Source: Mytilus galloprovincialis (lineage: Eukaryota; Mollusca; Bivalvia; Mytilida; Mytilidae). From it: a DNA stretch of 64,000 nucleotides. A program made the position numbers and the translations under genes. Location: assembly GCF_965363235.1 (NCBI RefSeq), contig NC_134841.1, forward strand, positions 30,533,440 to 30,597,439, read 5' to 3'. The first letter of the stretch is position 1. Every line of letters starts with the position of its first letter. Below the pieces are notes generated by a model that saw nothing but the letters and a program-made list of their open reading frames with translations, ran no database searches and was not told where the DNA came from. Below, in pieces: positions 45,341 through 55,126 of this stretch.

Positions 45341-47205
45341 GAATGCAAGCTTTTATTCTCAAATGTGCATGTGTTGTACGACCTGCAAAGGCAGTCTGGA
45401 TTATCGATTTAGGAATAAAATTTGTGAATTCCAAAATGTAAGTTATTTATATTTTATTATTTTAAAAACCTCTCAGTATTCTGGAATGGCCGGAAAGCGT
45501 AATGGTGTTTCAAATTATGTTATGCAATGAATGAAATATGTAGAATATAGGATATAGCAGGTATCTCTTTAATGTTTTCAATCTGAATGTTATATTATGG
45601 GTATAAATATACGAAATAATACTTCCAATGTCAATAACAAGTAGGGACAACCAGAAAATATAGCAACAAAAAGCAAATATACAACGATATTCATCATGTT
45701 TGCATACCAGGTGAAAATCGGCTAAAATGGCACCCAATGAGAGTCTGAGATGACAACAATTTTTATAAAATATATTACTTAGTATTCAAAATCGTGAAAT
45801 GAATGGCTAAAATGATTCCCAAATGACGAACAGGGTTTTCGAAAATATGTAACAAACCTTTTTTTAGGTCAGTTTCTATTTATTTTTGCTACAAAGGATT
45901 CCCCCGTCTGAACATGAGATGCGGGGGTTATAAAAAAAGTGTTTTTTTAACAAATAAATAACCAAAAACTGATACTTACTGGACTAAACTTTGTCAACAT
46001 CTTCTTGATGTTGTTCGTTAAAAAAACACGATGACGTCAGCGGATTGACCACGACGTTTCGCGGAAAAAATGCAAACTGACGGTAACTGGTCGTCGACCA
46101 GTAAAGAGAAAAATTACAAATTTTTAATATTATAAACGATTTATTTTTACATAGAAGTTTTGTTATTTTATGTAGCTGTATTTAATTAGTGTCGGCAGGC
46201 TTTTCAGTTTGCTATGAACAAAATATTTCAATGTGCTTATATGCGGGGAATTCATTAAGGAAATCCATTTGAGAGCAATTTATTAACATGTGAGATTCTG
46301 CATTTATAACCGGTGGTATGATGATGGGGTACATGTCCGTCCGTTAGTCCTCGGCTCCGTACGTCCACTTTGGTTCGTCCATTGATATTTGCTTCTGATT
46401 CTGAACAGAATATTTAAAACATGATATCATTGATCATTATTTTTGCAACACGATCCTAATTCATTTCTCAGTCACCCGATGTTCAGAGCGGAGTATGCAT
46501 GATGTTCGGAAGGGATAGTCCCAACTTCAATCAAAGAATTGTAATCAAAAACTTTTAAATGATTTGCAATGCTCATGATTTCGCCTTTTATGAAATGAGC
46601 GTCACTGATGAGTCTTTTGTAAATTTATAAAACTCGCTTCTTGAGGTACAGTTTTTTTAGAGAGTTTTTCCAGACATCACTATTGCTGATATATCATTAG
46701 ATAACACTACTCCGTCATAAAAAGTTAACTGTTCCTTTTCAAACAAAATATGCACCAGCCGTAAGCTTTCGTGTTAGGATATATACAAATAATGTATGAC
46801 ATGAATATGTATAACAATGGCTCTATTCAAATCCGAGAATTTCTTTTAGCGTAAACTATATAGTGTCTTGTGTGTGGATAGTTTGCGCATCTATGTGCTT
46901 ATTTATACAGGGACATATATATATAGTGATCAATGCATACCGTCTGTCTGTCCAAGTAACCCGATACCTATTACCACAGGAACATCAATCCTTTTTTCTT
47001 CTTTTTTTATTTTTTTTTGGGGGGGGGGGGGCATCGTTTATATGCGTATGTTGTCTTGTTGATGAGTCTCTTTTTCAAAATCATATCTTGAGTATAGTTC
47101 TACATATTTTAGATTGACAAGGAGTTGTGTTGACAACCAACTTGAAATTATTGCACTATCTGTAAGACACAAATGATGTCCCCACCCTGACCATAGGAAA
47201 TCATA
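45341..47205. other. Intergenic, small hairpins and homopolymers
   Basis: CCCCCGTCTGAACATGAGAT followed by GCGGGGG (near 45902-45928) and CAACATCTTCTTGATGTTG (near 45998-46016) are minor hairpins. A T-run and G-run lie at 47006-47031. No gene is supported. Confidence 0.4.
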
Positions 47206-47209
47206 AATT

Positions 47210-47480
47210 AAATACTATGAAACCCTCTGCATTTTTTCGTTTGTTGATGTGGTTCATAAGTTTCTCATTTTTTATATAGACTAGCTCGTTGGTTTTCCCA
47301 TTTGACTGGTTTAACACTAGCCATTTTAGGAGCCCTTTATAGCTTGCTGTTCGGTGACCGTGTGAGCCGTGTTGAAGACCCTACTTTGACCTATAATGAT
47401 TTCTTTTACAAATTGTGATTTGGATGGAGAGTTGTCTCATTGGCACTCGTACAATATCTTCTTATATCTATGATGTGGTA
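47210..47480 (-). repeat. Family B-like copy, strongly diverged
   Basis: Reads TTAGGAGCCCTTTATAGC, then GGTGACCGTGTGAGCC, then TTTGACCTATAATG, then GGAGAGTTGTCTCATTGGCA and ATATCTTCTTATATCTA. Confidence 0.65.
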
Positions 47481-48033
47481 ACTGTAGGAGGAGATAGCCA
47501 GACAAATCATATAAATCTCTTTAAGCAGCGAGAACCAAAAAAGTAATGACCAAGTCCAACTAACTGCCATTTTCTGAATATTTGAAAACAAGAATGTGTC
47601 CCAAGTACACAGACGGCCTACTCGCACTATCATCGTCTATACTCAATTTTTTGCTTTTGTGCAATACACTGCTGTTGCGAAATGCCCGCCCCCACCCCCT
47701 GACCGAAAAATAACAAAAAACTACACCCCACTTTTAATTTTTGTTCCCTACCCGAAAAAAGAAAATTGTATCCCCCTTTGTTTTGCAAAAAAAAAAAATA
47801 TATGAAGAAATTGTCTTAATTTCTGAAAAAAAATCTTTTTTACCCCCCCCCCCCCCTTTTTTCCAAAAATAAAATTCTTTCCCTCAAGATATGGTCATAA
47901 ACCAAATTCAAATTTCCATTGGAGATTCAAACATAATTAACCATTTAAATACATCATAAAAGTTTAATAGTAAATTCTTAAAGTAAATTGACAGCTAATC
48001 ACCTGAAGACGATACAAAATGTCTTTATACATA
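47481..48033. other. Unassigned, C-rich and A-rich runs
   Basis: Pyrimidine and C-runs near 47688-47700 and 47846-47860 with flanking A-runs suggest an old element with G/C homopolymer ends. No boundaries could be set. Confidence 0.35.
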
Positions 48034-48122
48034 ATTTTAAAGCAGTGTAAGGTAGGTAATTCAATGTTCTACTTAAAGTATAATTTTGTGATTGGATTAC
48101 ATCCCTTACACTGCTTTAAAAT
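48034..48122. mobile_element. 89-bp MITE with ~18-bp TIRs
   Basis: ATTTTAAAGCAGTGTAAGG and the inverse CCTTACACTGCTTTAAAAT bound the element. ATA-type AT-rich flanks lie on both sides. It is the shortest clear TIR element in the window. Confidence 0.65.
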
Positions 48123-48320
48123 AATCTTAATTGTCCATTAACCAAGAAGCCCTCGTTGTTCCCCTAATACCTAAACGGGTTGAGCCACAACCCCCAAAGC
48201 CAATCCTTACCATCCCTTTGTGGTATGGAAACTTTTGGTAAAATTTCAAAGAGGTCCATACATTTAAAGTTTAAAACAAGATACCTTTATTCAGGTACAC
48301 ATTTTGTGCCATATCTACTA
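48123..48320 (+). repeat. Family E fragment
   Basis: CTAATACCTAAACGGGTTGA, then CCATCCCTTTGTGGTATGGA, then GGTAAAATTTCAAAGAGGTC. Same family as 50230-50640, 54231-54512 and 60166-62590. Confidence 0.6.
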
Positions 48321-48677
48321 AAGAACATCAACAAACAGAGATTTATGATTATTTTGTGAACTTGCAAGATGCAAAAAAGTATAATGTTAATTTTGCTTTT
48401 GAAATACAAATTCATAAGAGAAAGACATATCATTATTTCCAACTGATCCTTAAGATTACAAAGCCTCAGTTTTAACTTCCGATATATAAAATAAAGATCC
48501 AAAATAAATAGCCCATGAAATTACAATAGAAGTGTAAATTAATTGATAGAAGAACTAAAAACCAATAATTTAACACAAAAACTGTACTTGCCCGCTATGT
48601 ACCATGTACAAAGACAACTCGCCCACACCAAATTGTTCCACTTTTTCACCAAGTTGAACTCGCCCTAGTCCACATGA

Positions 48678-48800
48678 TTATGATGTCTTGAAAGGCTTTT
48701 ATATTTTTTTACTTTGACGCCTTACGCAGGAAGGCGTTAGGCTCCAATCAAAAATTTAAAATAGCCTTCCAAGATATCATATAGTAATTTGGACTATAAC
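48678..48800. repeat. Relative of the short repeat at 30641
   Basis: GATGTCTTGAAAGGC, then TTTGACGCCTTACGCAGGAA, then GGCGTTAGGCTCC, then ATAGCCTTCCAAGATATCAT. Reverse sense relative to 30641-30767. Confidence 0.45.
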
Positions 48801-49079
48801 TCGCTTCACTCCAAATTGCCCAACTTTAAAAAAAAAATCACCCCATTCATAATAAAGGGTTAAAATTTAACCGGTTAACCGTTTGAACGACCGAATACCG
48901 AATACCAAAAACGCTAACCGGTTAATCGGACTTTTTTTTCAATTTTGATAGACTTGATAATCATTAAATAGTTAGGTTTTCTTTAAAAATTGTCGTCGTG
49001 GTAATTACTCAAAAGTTGTGAAATGCAAACCAATGTATATTGATAGTATTGTCATAGAGTAAATATATGTAAATCAAGG

Positions 49080-49510
49080 GTATGTAATACAAAGTTTCCC
49101 ATCGAAACAGAAAGATGGAGAAATGTACCACGAAACGAGAGAATTTGTCCACTTTGTAAAGCTGGTCTTGGGGACGTATACCACTATATATGTAAATGTA
49201 CCAATTGTGAAGTTAAGGATTTAAGTGGGAAGTTCATACCTCCATATTATTTAAAATATCCAAATGTTAAAAAAGCACTGGGCATGCTTAAATATTGTAA
49301 TAGTTACAGTGGCGGATCCAGGGTTGGAACCCCCCTTTTTTTGGACGATCAATGCATTTGAATGGGGACATGTAGTTGGAAGCCCCCTTTGTCCTGGGTT
49401 AGGAACCCCCTTTTTAAAATGGCTGGTTCCGCCACTGAGTTATGTGCTGTCTAAGCTGTCAATTTTTATTCAAAAGGTAGAAAAGATGCTTGTCGGATTT
49501 AATTGCAATA
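49080..49510 (+). mobile_element. LINE 3' tail (C-terminal zinc-knuckle-like domain) split by a MITE
   Basis: The open frame KFPIETERWRNVPRNERICP, LCKAGLGDVYHYICKC, GKFIPPYYLKYPNVKKALGM, LKYCNS is interrupted at 49307 by a 131-bp TIR element. It resumes as VLSKLSIFIQKVEKMLVGF. ICPLC followed by YHYICKC is the Cys/His end domain of bivalve LINE polymerases. The rest of the LINE is missing. Confidence 0.8.
49307..49437. mobile_element. CAGTGGCGG-type MITE inserted in the LINE tail
   Basis: It starts CAGTGGCGGATCCAGG and ends GGTTCCGCCACTG. AGTTA flanks both sides (49302-49306 and 49438-49442). Same family as 18983-27247 and 50313-50454. Removing it restores the LINE reading frame. Confidence 0.85.
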
Positions 49511-49883
49511 AACAAAGATTTATTTCTGAAGATGTATAATTTAAAAATGTATACTGTATGTATTATGAACTATGTATACTGTATGTATTATGAACTATGT
49601 TGTAATTTATATTGTGTATAATATGCTCCTATTACGCAGTCTTCTTCGCCTGAGTTTTCTTTAATACACTATGAAACTATAGTACGAGTAACAGGCTTAA
49701 TTATTTCAATTTGAAACACTCCACATTATTTTTGGAGACAACAAGAGAAAATGAAAAAATTGGTTTCAGATATATTAAATTCTACGAGATCAAGAAGGTT
49801 TTTTTTTTCAATCTGAAGTTAGTACAAACGCCATAGCTGATACGGTGTATTTGATTATTAAAAGTCAAATTTCCCAAGGAATC

Positions 49884-49980
49884 TTCCACAGGCACTTGTC
49901 TCAATTTTTTTCCCCTATATACCTATAAGTGTTATATTAAGGTATATAGGAATTTTTTTTTTAGACAAGTGCCTGTGGAA
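49884..49980. repeat. 97-bp hairpin with ~42-bp arms
   Basis: TTCCACAGGCACTTGTCT, a T-run and CCTATATACCT are mirrored by AGGTATATAGG, a T-run and AGACAAGTGCCTGTGGAA. The loop is about 13 bp. The homopolymer segment is T-rich on both arms, so it does not pair. Confidence 0.65.
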
Positions 49981-50229
49981 TCTTCACAGACAAGCCTTAT
50001 AATACCAAAAGACAAACTTCAATTCATCGTATCATAAAAACGTAAATGTAAGACTTGGATGGAAGGTTGTCACATTGACACTCATACCACATCTTCTTAT
50101 ATCTATATGTAGGGTACTATAGTAAGGCATTCCAATGAATTTAAACTACCGGTTAACCGGTTAATCGGTCGAACGATTATCCGAGTAACCGGTTAGGCAA
50201 AAGTGTACGATTTGACAACACTAATTTAA

Positions 50230-50640
50230 ACACAAGTTTTGTCTGAAAACTAGAAAAATGCCTTTTTGGGCCTCTTTTTTGTCCCTTATTCCTAAACTGT
50301 TAGAACCATAACCAGTGGCGATTCCAGGGGTTGGAACACCCCCTTTTTTGAACGATCAATGCATTTGAAATGGGACATGTAGTTGCAACACCCCCCCCCC
50401 CCTTTTGTCCTGGGTTAAGGAAACCCCCTTTTTAAAATGGCTGGATCAGCCCCGACAACCCCCAAAATTAATCCCAACCTTCCTTTTGTGGTTATAAACC
50501 TTGTATTTTATTTCATACATTTCTATTTACTTATACTAAAGTTATTTCCCGGAAACAAACTGTCTTCTCACGACACAGACGACGTCGACATGATACCAAT
50601 ATACGACCACAATTTTTTATGCGGTCGTATAAAAACTTAA
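50230..50640 (+). repeat. Family E copy (right part), carrying a CAGTGGCGG-type insertion
   Basis: TTTTGTCCCTTATTCCTAAA leads to an insertion at 50313. The text resumes CCCCCAAAATTAATCCCAAC, then GACACAGACGACGTCGACAT, and ends TTATGCGGTCGTATAAAAAC, the characteristic family E right end. Confidence 0.7.
50313..50454. mobile_element. CAGTGGCGG-type MITE, diverged
   Basis: Starts CAGTGGCGATTCCAGGGG and ends GGCTGGATCAGCCCCG. The flanks ATAAC and ACAAC are near-identical, consistent with a 5-bp duplication. Confidence 0.65.
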
Positions 50641-50884
50641 CTATGACTACTGAGCCATGAAAAGTAGGTCACGGACAGATGAAGCCTGCCAGTTGGACAT
50701 GTACCCCTCATAATCATTCCATACTTCAAATATAGTAAACCTATTGTGTATAGTATCTTAGATATAGGCTTAACCAAAAAACTTAACCTTATTCACTGAT
50801 CCATGAATTGAGGTCAAAGTCAAGTGAAAACTGTATTACTAGCACGAAGACCTTGCAAGGTACACGCATACCAAATATAGTAAT
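50641..50884 (-). repeat. Family C fragment
   Basis: GAGCCATGAAAAGTAGGTCA, then GCCTGCCAGTTGGACATGTA, then ACTTCAAATATAGTAAACC, then GATCCATGAATTGAGGTCAA. Confidence 0.6.
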
Positions 50885-51400
50885 CTCAAGGCCGTAGCGC
50901 ATGTCAAATCAACTGAGGCAATTCGCCGAGCGTAACGAGCCTGAAACGGGAGAAGCTTATTTCAGCATTACTATGGGCGAGGTCAATGTATTCATAATAA
51001 AAAAAAACAAAAAAAATATAACGGAAACGCGTTTTTTTTTTATTAGCTAGCCTAGTAAGTAGCAAAACAAGTTTAATATTAAAGTTAATCTCTATTTGTC
51101 AAAGCTTTCCGATTCTCCTGTGACCTGTACTATCGAAAAGCTTCAACACACGTTCTTTGTCAACTGTATCATTCCTATGCACATGGAGCATGGCTAGCCC
51201 ACAAAGCCTGTCACCACCCATTGTAGCCCGTTCCCAGGTTTTCAAATGCCTTAATTGTGAAAACGATCTCTCACAACAGACTGATGTGACAGGCAGTGTT
51301 AAAAGTACTTGTAATATTATGAAAACATTTAAGATAAAGCGAAACCCAACGTCCACGGCTTCCCTCTTCATCTTCACACAATTACTATCATTGTTTTAAT
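50885..51400 (-). mobile_element. hAT transposon 3' fragment (dimerisation domain)
   Basis: The minus strand 51099-51377 encodes LTLPVTSVCCERSFSQLRHL followed by KTWERATMGGDRLCGLAMLH, the conserved C-terminal dimerisation domain of ZMYM/TTF-type hAT transposases, ending at a stop near 51099. Downstream on that strand (50885-50990) the AAGGCCGTAGCGC motif resembles a hAT terminus. Only this 3' end is present. Its upstream edge runs into the inverted repeat at 51329. It belongs to a different hAT branch from the ZBED-like gene at 42047. Confidence 0.75.
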
Positions 51401-52453
51401 AGAACATTGCAAGGTTCATGTTTGGAACCATATCGAAATATATTTGTTTTACTAATGTCCTGCAATAATTATATCACATGATCTATAATTATGTTTATAA
51501 AGAGATATATTCCTTCTGATAAGAAATTATCAAGTTTGTATTATATATGCTATTTATAAATTTTATGTGTTTGCAATCAATCCTACACTAATATAGCGTT
51601 TCGGCGGTATTTTTTATGATAAATAAAATATTGTTATATAGGTCCGCCATCATCAGGGATTGTCCTATATATTTCAAAAATTATGGTTTCTTTACCTTGG
51701 TCGATGTCAGAATATCTGATAAATTTCTGTGCCTTTTATAAGCAATTATCGGTGTTTTTGTGAATACTTCATTGCAAACCACATTATCTCTTATGAGATG
51801 CCAATGTTTTAAAAGGTGTTTTCGTAATTTGCTTATGCAAGGATTATATTTAGTAGCCATTACAAGAGGAATTTCCTCTTTACGTTTCCCTTCCTTAGTT
51901 GAAAACAAATGTTTTCTCTCTTTGGTTAAGGCTTCATTGAAGCTAGACGTCATGATTTCATGGTCAGTGTAACCCCTATTTATCAAATTCTGTTTGAACT
52001 TTAAGAGAATTTCTCTAAGGTCATTATCATTGTTTGTTGATCTTCTGTAACGAATTACTTCTCCCCGGATAAATGCTTATAAAAAAAAAAAAAAAAACAT
52101 AATTTTTGAAATATATAGGACAATCCCTGATGATGGCGGACCTATATAACAATATTTTATTTATCATAAAAAATACCGCCGAAACGCTATATTAGTGTAG
52201 GATTGATTGCAAACATATAAAATTTATAAATAGCATATATAATACAAACTTGATAATTTCTTATCAGAAGGAATATATCTCTTTATAAACATAATTATAG
52301 ATCATGTGATATAATTATTGCAGGACATAAGTAAAACCAATATATTTCGATATGGTTCCGAACATGAACCTTGCAATGTTCTATGAAAACAATGATAGTA
52401 ATTGTGTGAAGATGAAGAGGGAAGCCGTGGACGTTGGGTTTCGCTTTATCTTA
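51329..52453. repeat. Large inverted repeat: two ~357-bp arms around a Penelope fragment
   Basis: The arms are 51329-51685 and 52098-52453, near-identical in inverted orientation (for example CCGCCATCATCAGGGATTGT and its complement). The spacer is 412 bp. The outer about 50 bp of each arm is the start of the hAT fragment reading (GATGAAGAGGGAAGCCGTGG), so the duplication includes hAT-derived DNA and ends abruptly at 52453, where family A begins. An A-run lies at the inner edge of the right arm. Confidence 0.85.
51681..52076 (-). mobile_element. Penelope-like element fragment (region after the reverse transcriptase)
   Basis: The minus strand reads AFIRGEVIRYRRST, then LREILLKFKQNLINRGYTDH, then LVMATKYNPCISKLRKHLLK, HWHLIRDN, and KTPIIAYKRHRNLSDILTST. 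This order (FIRGExIRYxR, LxxRGY, TYNP, KHWxLI, P.IAYKRxxNLxDIL) is that of Penelope-type retroelements between reverse transcriptase and GIY-YIG. The frame is open over the fragment, which stops next to the left arm of the inverted repeat. Confidence 0.7.
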
Positions 52454-53055
52454 ATTGTGGACAAGTTTGGATAAATTTGTCTAAGTAGTTTCAGAGGAGA
52501 AGATTTTTTTAGAAGATAACAGAAATTTACAAAAAATTGTTAAACATTGACTATAAAGGGCAATTACTCCTTAAGGGGTCAACTGACAATTTTGGTCATG
52601 TTGACTTATTTGTATATCTTACTTTGCTGAACATAAATGCTGTTTACAGTTTATCTCTATCTATAATAATATTCAAGATAATAAACACAAATGGCAAAAT
52701 TTCCTTAAAATTACCAATTTAGGGGCAGCAACCCAACAACGGGTTCGCCGATTCGTCTGAAAATTGCAGGTCAAATAGATCTTGACCTGATGCACAATTG
52801 TACCCCATGTCAGATTTGCTCTAAATGCTTTGGTTTCAGAGATATAAGCCAAAATTTACATTTTACCCCTATGTTCTATTTTTAAACATGGCGGCCATCT
52901 TGGTTGGCCAGGTCACCGGACTCATTTTTTGAACTAGATACACCAATAATGATTGTGGCCAAGTTTGGTTTAATTTGGCCCAGTAGTTTCAGAAGAGAAG
53001 ATTTTAGTAAATGTTAACGACGACGGACGACCGATTCCAAGTAATGAGAAAAGCT
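52454..53055 (+). repeat. Family A copy, 5'-truncated
   Basis: One module: TTACTTTGCTGAACATAAAT, then GCAGCAACCCAACAACGGG, then GTGGCCAAGTTTGGTTTAAT. The end is GACGACGGACGACCG and GAGAAAAGCTCACTT. Confidence 0.75.
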
Positions 53056-53164
53056 CACTTAATTCGCCAATGCAGCTTTGCAGTAGAGGCAGTTGCTGCG
53101 TTCTCCATATGAACTTGACGCCCAACTCGCCTATGTGGCATTAAGTCTATTTCAATGGCTAAAC

Positions 53165-53765
53165 AATCTCCATGTAAATGAGATGTGCCAATGCTTATAC
53201 AACTGCATACCAAATACCATCATGACCATTGACTTATCACAAGTTGTTCCCAAATCTAAATACAAACATTAACTAGTAAACTATAGAAAAGTTTCAAAGT
53301 CAATAAGAAGGGTTGGGGCTATATAATCTCCATGGAAACGATACTTGCAAACCCCAATAAATTTGCATACCAAATATCATTGACTTAACATTAGCAGTTC
53401 ATTTTAAACTGATCTAATCACAAACTAATACATGTAAACTAAGATAAGTTTCAGTCATTAGACTTTGACTGAGGGTAAGGTTAAAAATTCTCCATGGAAA
53501 TGAGATGTGCCAATGCTTATACAAATGAATACCAATTAACATTGGCGTACCACTAATGGATCCCCTTGAATTGACCTAATCATAAACTAATACATGATAA
53601 CTCAGAAAATTTTTCGAAGTCAATAGACCATGACTAAGGGGGCGGAGCTAAATTATCTCCATGGAAATGAGGTATGCCGATGCTTACACAACTGCATACC
53701 AAATATGATTGACCTACCACTTGTGGTTCACCATAAACTAGACCTAATCACAAACTAATACATTG
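53165..53765 (+). repeat. Tandem repeat family F, four ~160-bp units
   Basis: ATCTCCATG(T/G)AAA(T/C)GA-type starts lie at about 53169, 53327, 53491 and 53657 (spacing 158-166 bp). Units share GCCAATGCTTATACAACTGC or variants, then ATACCAAATA, then AATCACAAACTAATACATG. Confidence 0.8.
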
Positions 53766-54230
53766 TTGACGCCACCGTCGCCGACAACAGCATACCTATG
53801 ATGACTGAAATGCTAGGTGACTTTGACTTCTATGCCATTAGATCTATGAGATTCTATATAATAACATGAGGATTGTGCCCATTGACACTATACATACATT
53901 TCAATAAGGAGGATATTCCTTAAGAATAATAGAACATTTCATATCACCTATCTAAAACAATGTCCTCACAGTGTTGACAAATTAACACAAAATTCACATT
54001 TGATATTTTAATTTACAATTTTATCAAAATCAGTAACAATGACATGGTGTACAAACTGAATATTCTTCATAAAAAATAGTTTTTTGAAAGTATACATAAC
54101 TTGAAGTTGCATGGATTCAATAAATGAGCACTGCAACTTTCTGAATCACTTAATATCTTTGATATATTATGCTTCAGAAATAAGGTAGTTGTTTTACTTA
54201 CTTTTCATTCAGAATGTTTTAATACTAAAC
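53766..54230. other. No feature recognised
   Basis: AT-rich, without exon or repeat signals I can support. Confidence 0.4.
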
Positions 54231-54512
54231 CAGATGCTCCCCAGGGCACAGCTTAATACGACCGCAGAGGTCAAACCCTGAACAGTTGGGGCAAGTATGG
54301 ACACAACATTCAAGCTTGATACAGCTCTGAATTTGGATTGTGATTAAATAGTTGACACAGAATAGGTTTCTGACACAGAATGAATGTTGATTTATACTTA
54401 TACTAAAGTTATTATCTGGAAATCATCCGTCTTTGGACAAGGCTGACGATGACGATGACGTGATACCAATTTACAACCAAATTCTTTTTTAATTTTGCAG
54501 TCGTATAAAAAG
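54231..54512. repeat. Family E copy, short form
   Basis: It starts CCAGATGCTCCCCAGGGCAC, then AATACGACCGCAGAGGTC and CTGAACAGTTGGGGCAAGTA. It ends TTTTGCAGTCGTATAAAAAG. The ACGACCGCA start and TGCAGTCGT end are inverted, marking TIRs. Confidence 0.7.
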
Positions 54513-55126
54513 CTTTCAGTAAAATAAAAATATATTTGACAATTGGTACTTGCAAGAAAATCAGTAAAATGTTGAAGCCATATGTATCTAGTTCTAACTT
54601 TCCTTATGTTTTGCCTATCTTCTATATCTGTGACTATAACCATTAACAAGGTAACATCAATGACTACTTACATACTGTAAACCAACTTATTTTCGTGGGT
54701 ACTTTATCTCGTATTTAGCCCTATCTAGCCCAATTTGTGGCGATTTAATTTTGCACCTCCAAAACCAACGTGATGGAGATAAAAAGGGAAAAATCTAAGT
54801 TTTACATATATGTGACGGTTTATATTTGTGCTATTTTTTCTGATCGTGAAATTCATGAAAATAAATTGTTTGCGAAAATAAGTTGTTATACAGTAACTGT
54901 ATCTTTGCATTCCCTATTTAAAAAAAAAATGATTTTTTTCTAAATGAAATATGTACAGTCTTCATACTATTTCATTTGTTCTCATAAATAACATGGTTAT
55001 ACATTTATTTCATCATGTATTACAACAACACATTACCTCAAGTTTAAACAAAATTAATGATGACAGAAAAAAATCCTATGACTCAATGACTTGTCTATAA
55101 CAATGATGATAATGAGAACATAAACT
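54513..55126 (-). other. 3' flank of NCBP1
   Basis: On the minus strand an AATAAA lies at 55014-55019, about 110 bp past the NCBP1 stop, a fitting polyadenylation signal. No other feature is recognised. Confidence 0.5.

Larger units (their letters stand above)
48860..50220. repeat. Segment bounded by CCGGTTAACCGG-type inverted motifs
   Basis: AACCGGTTAACCGTTTGAAC at about 48870 and GGTTAACCGGTTAATCGGTC at about 50153 are roughly inverted and carry several copies of AACCGGTTA. The segment encloses a LINE tail and a hairpin. It may be an old TIR element or just two related low-complexity islands. Confidence 0.35.

Noticed and set aside
45138-45530. 130-codon frame with hydrophobic start
   Set aside because: It covers a family D dispersed repeat found at three other sites in the window.
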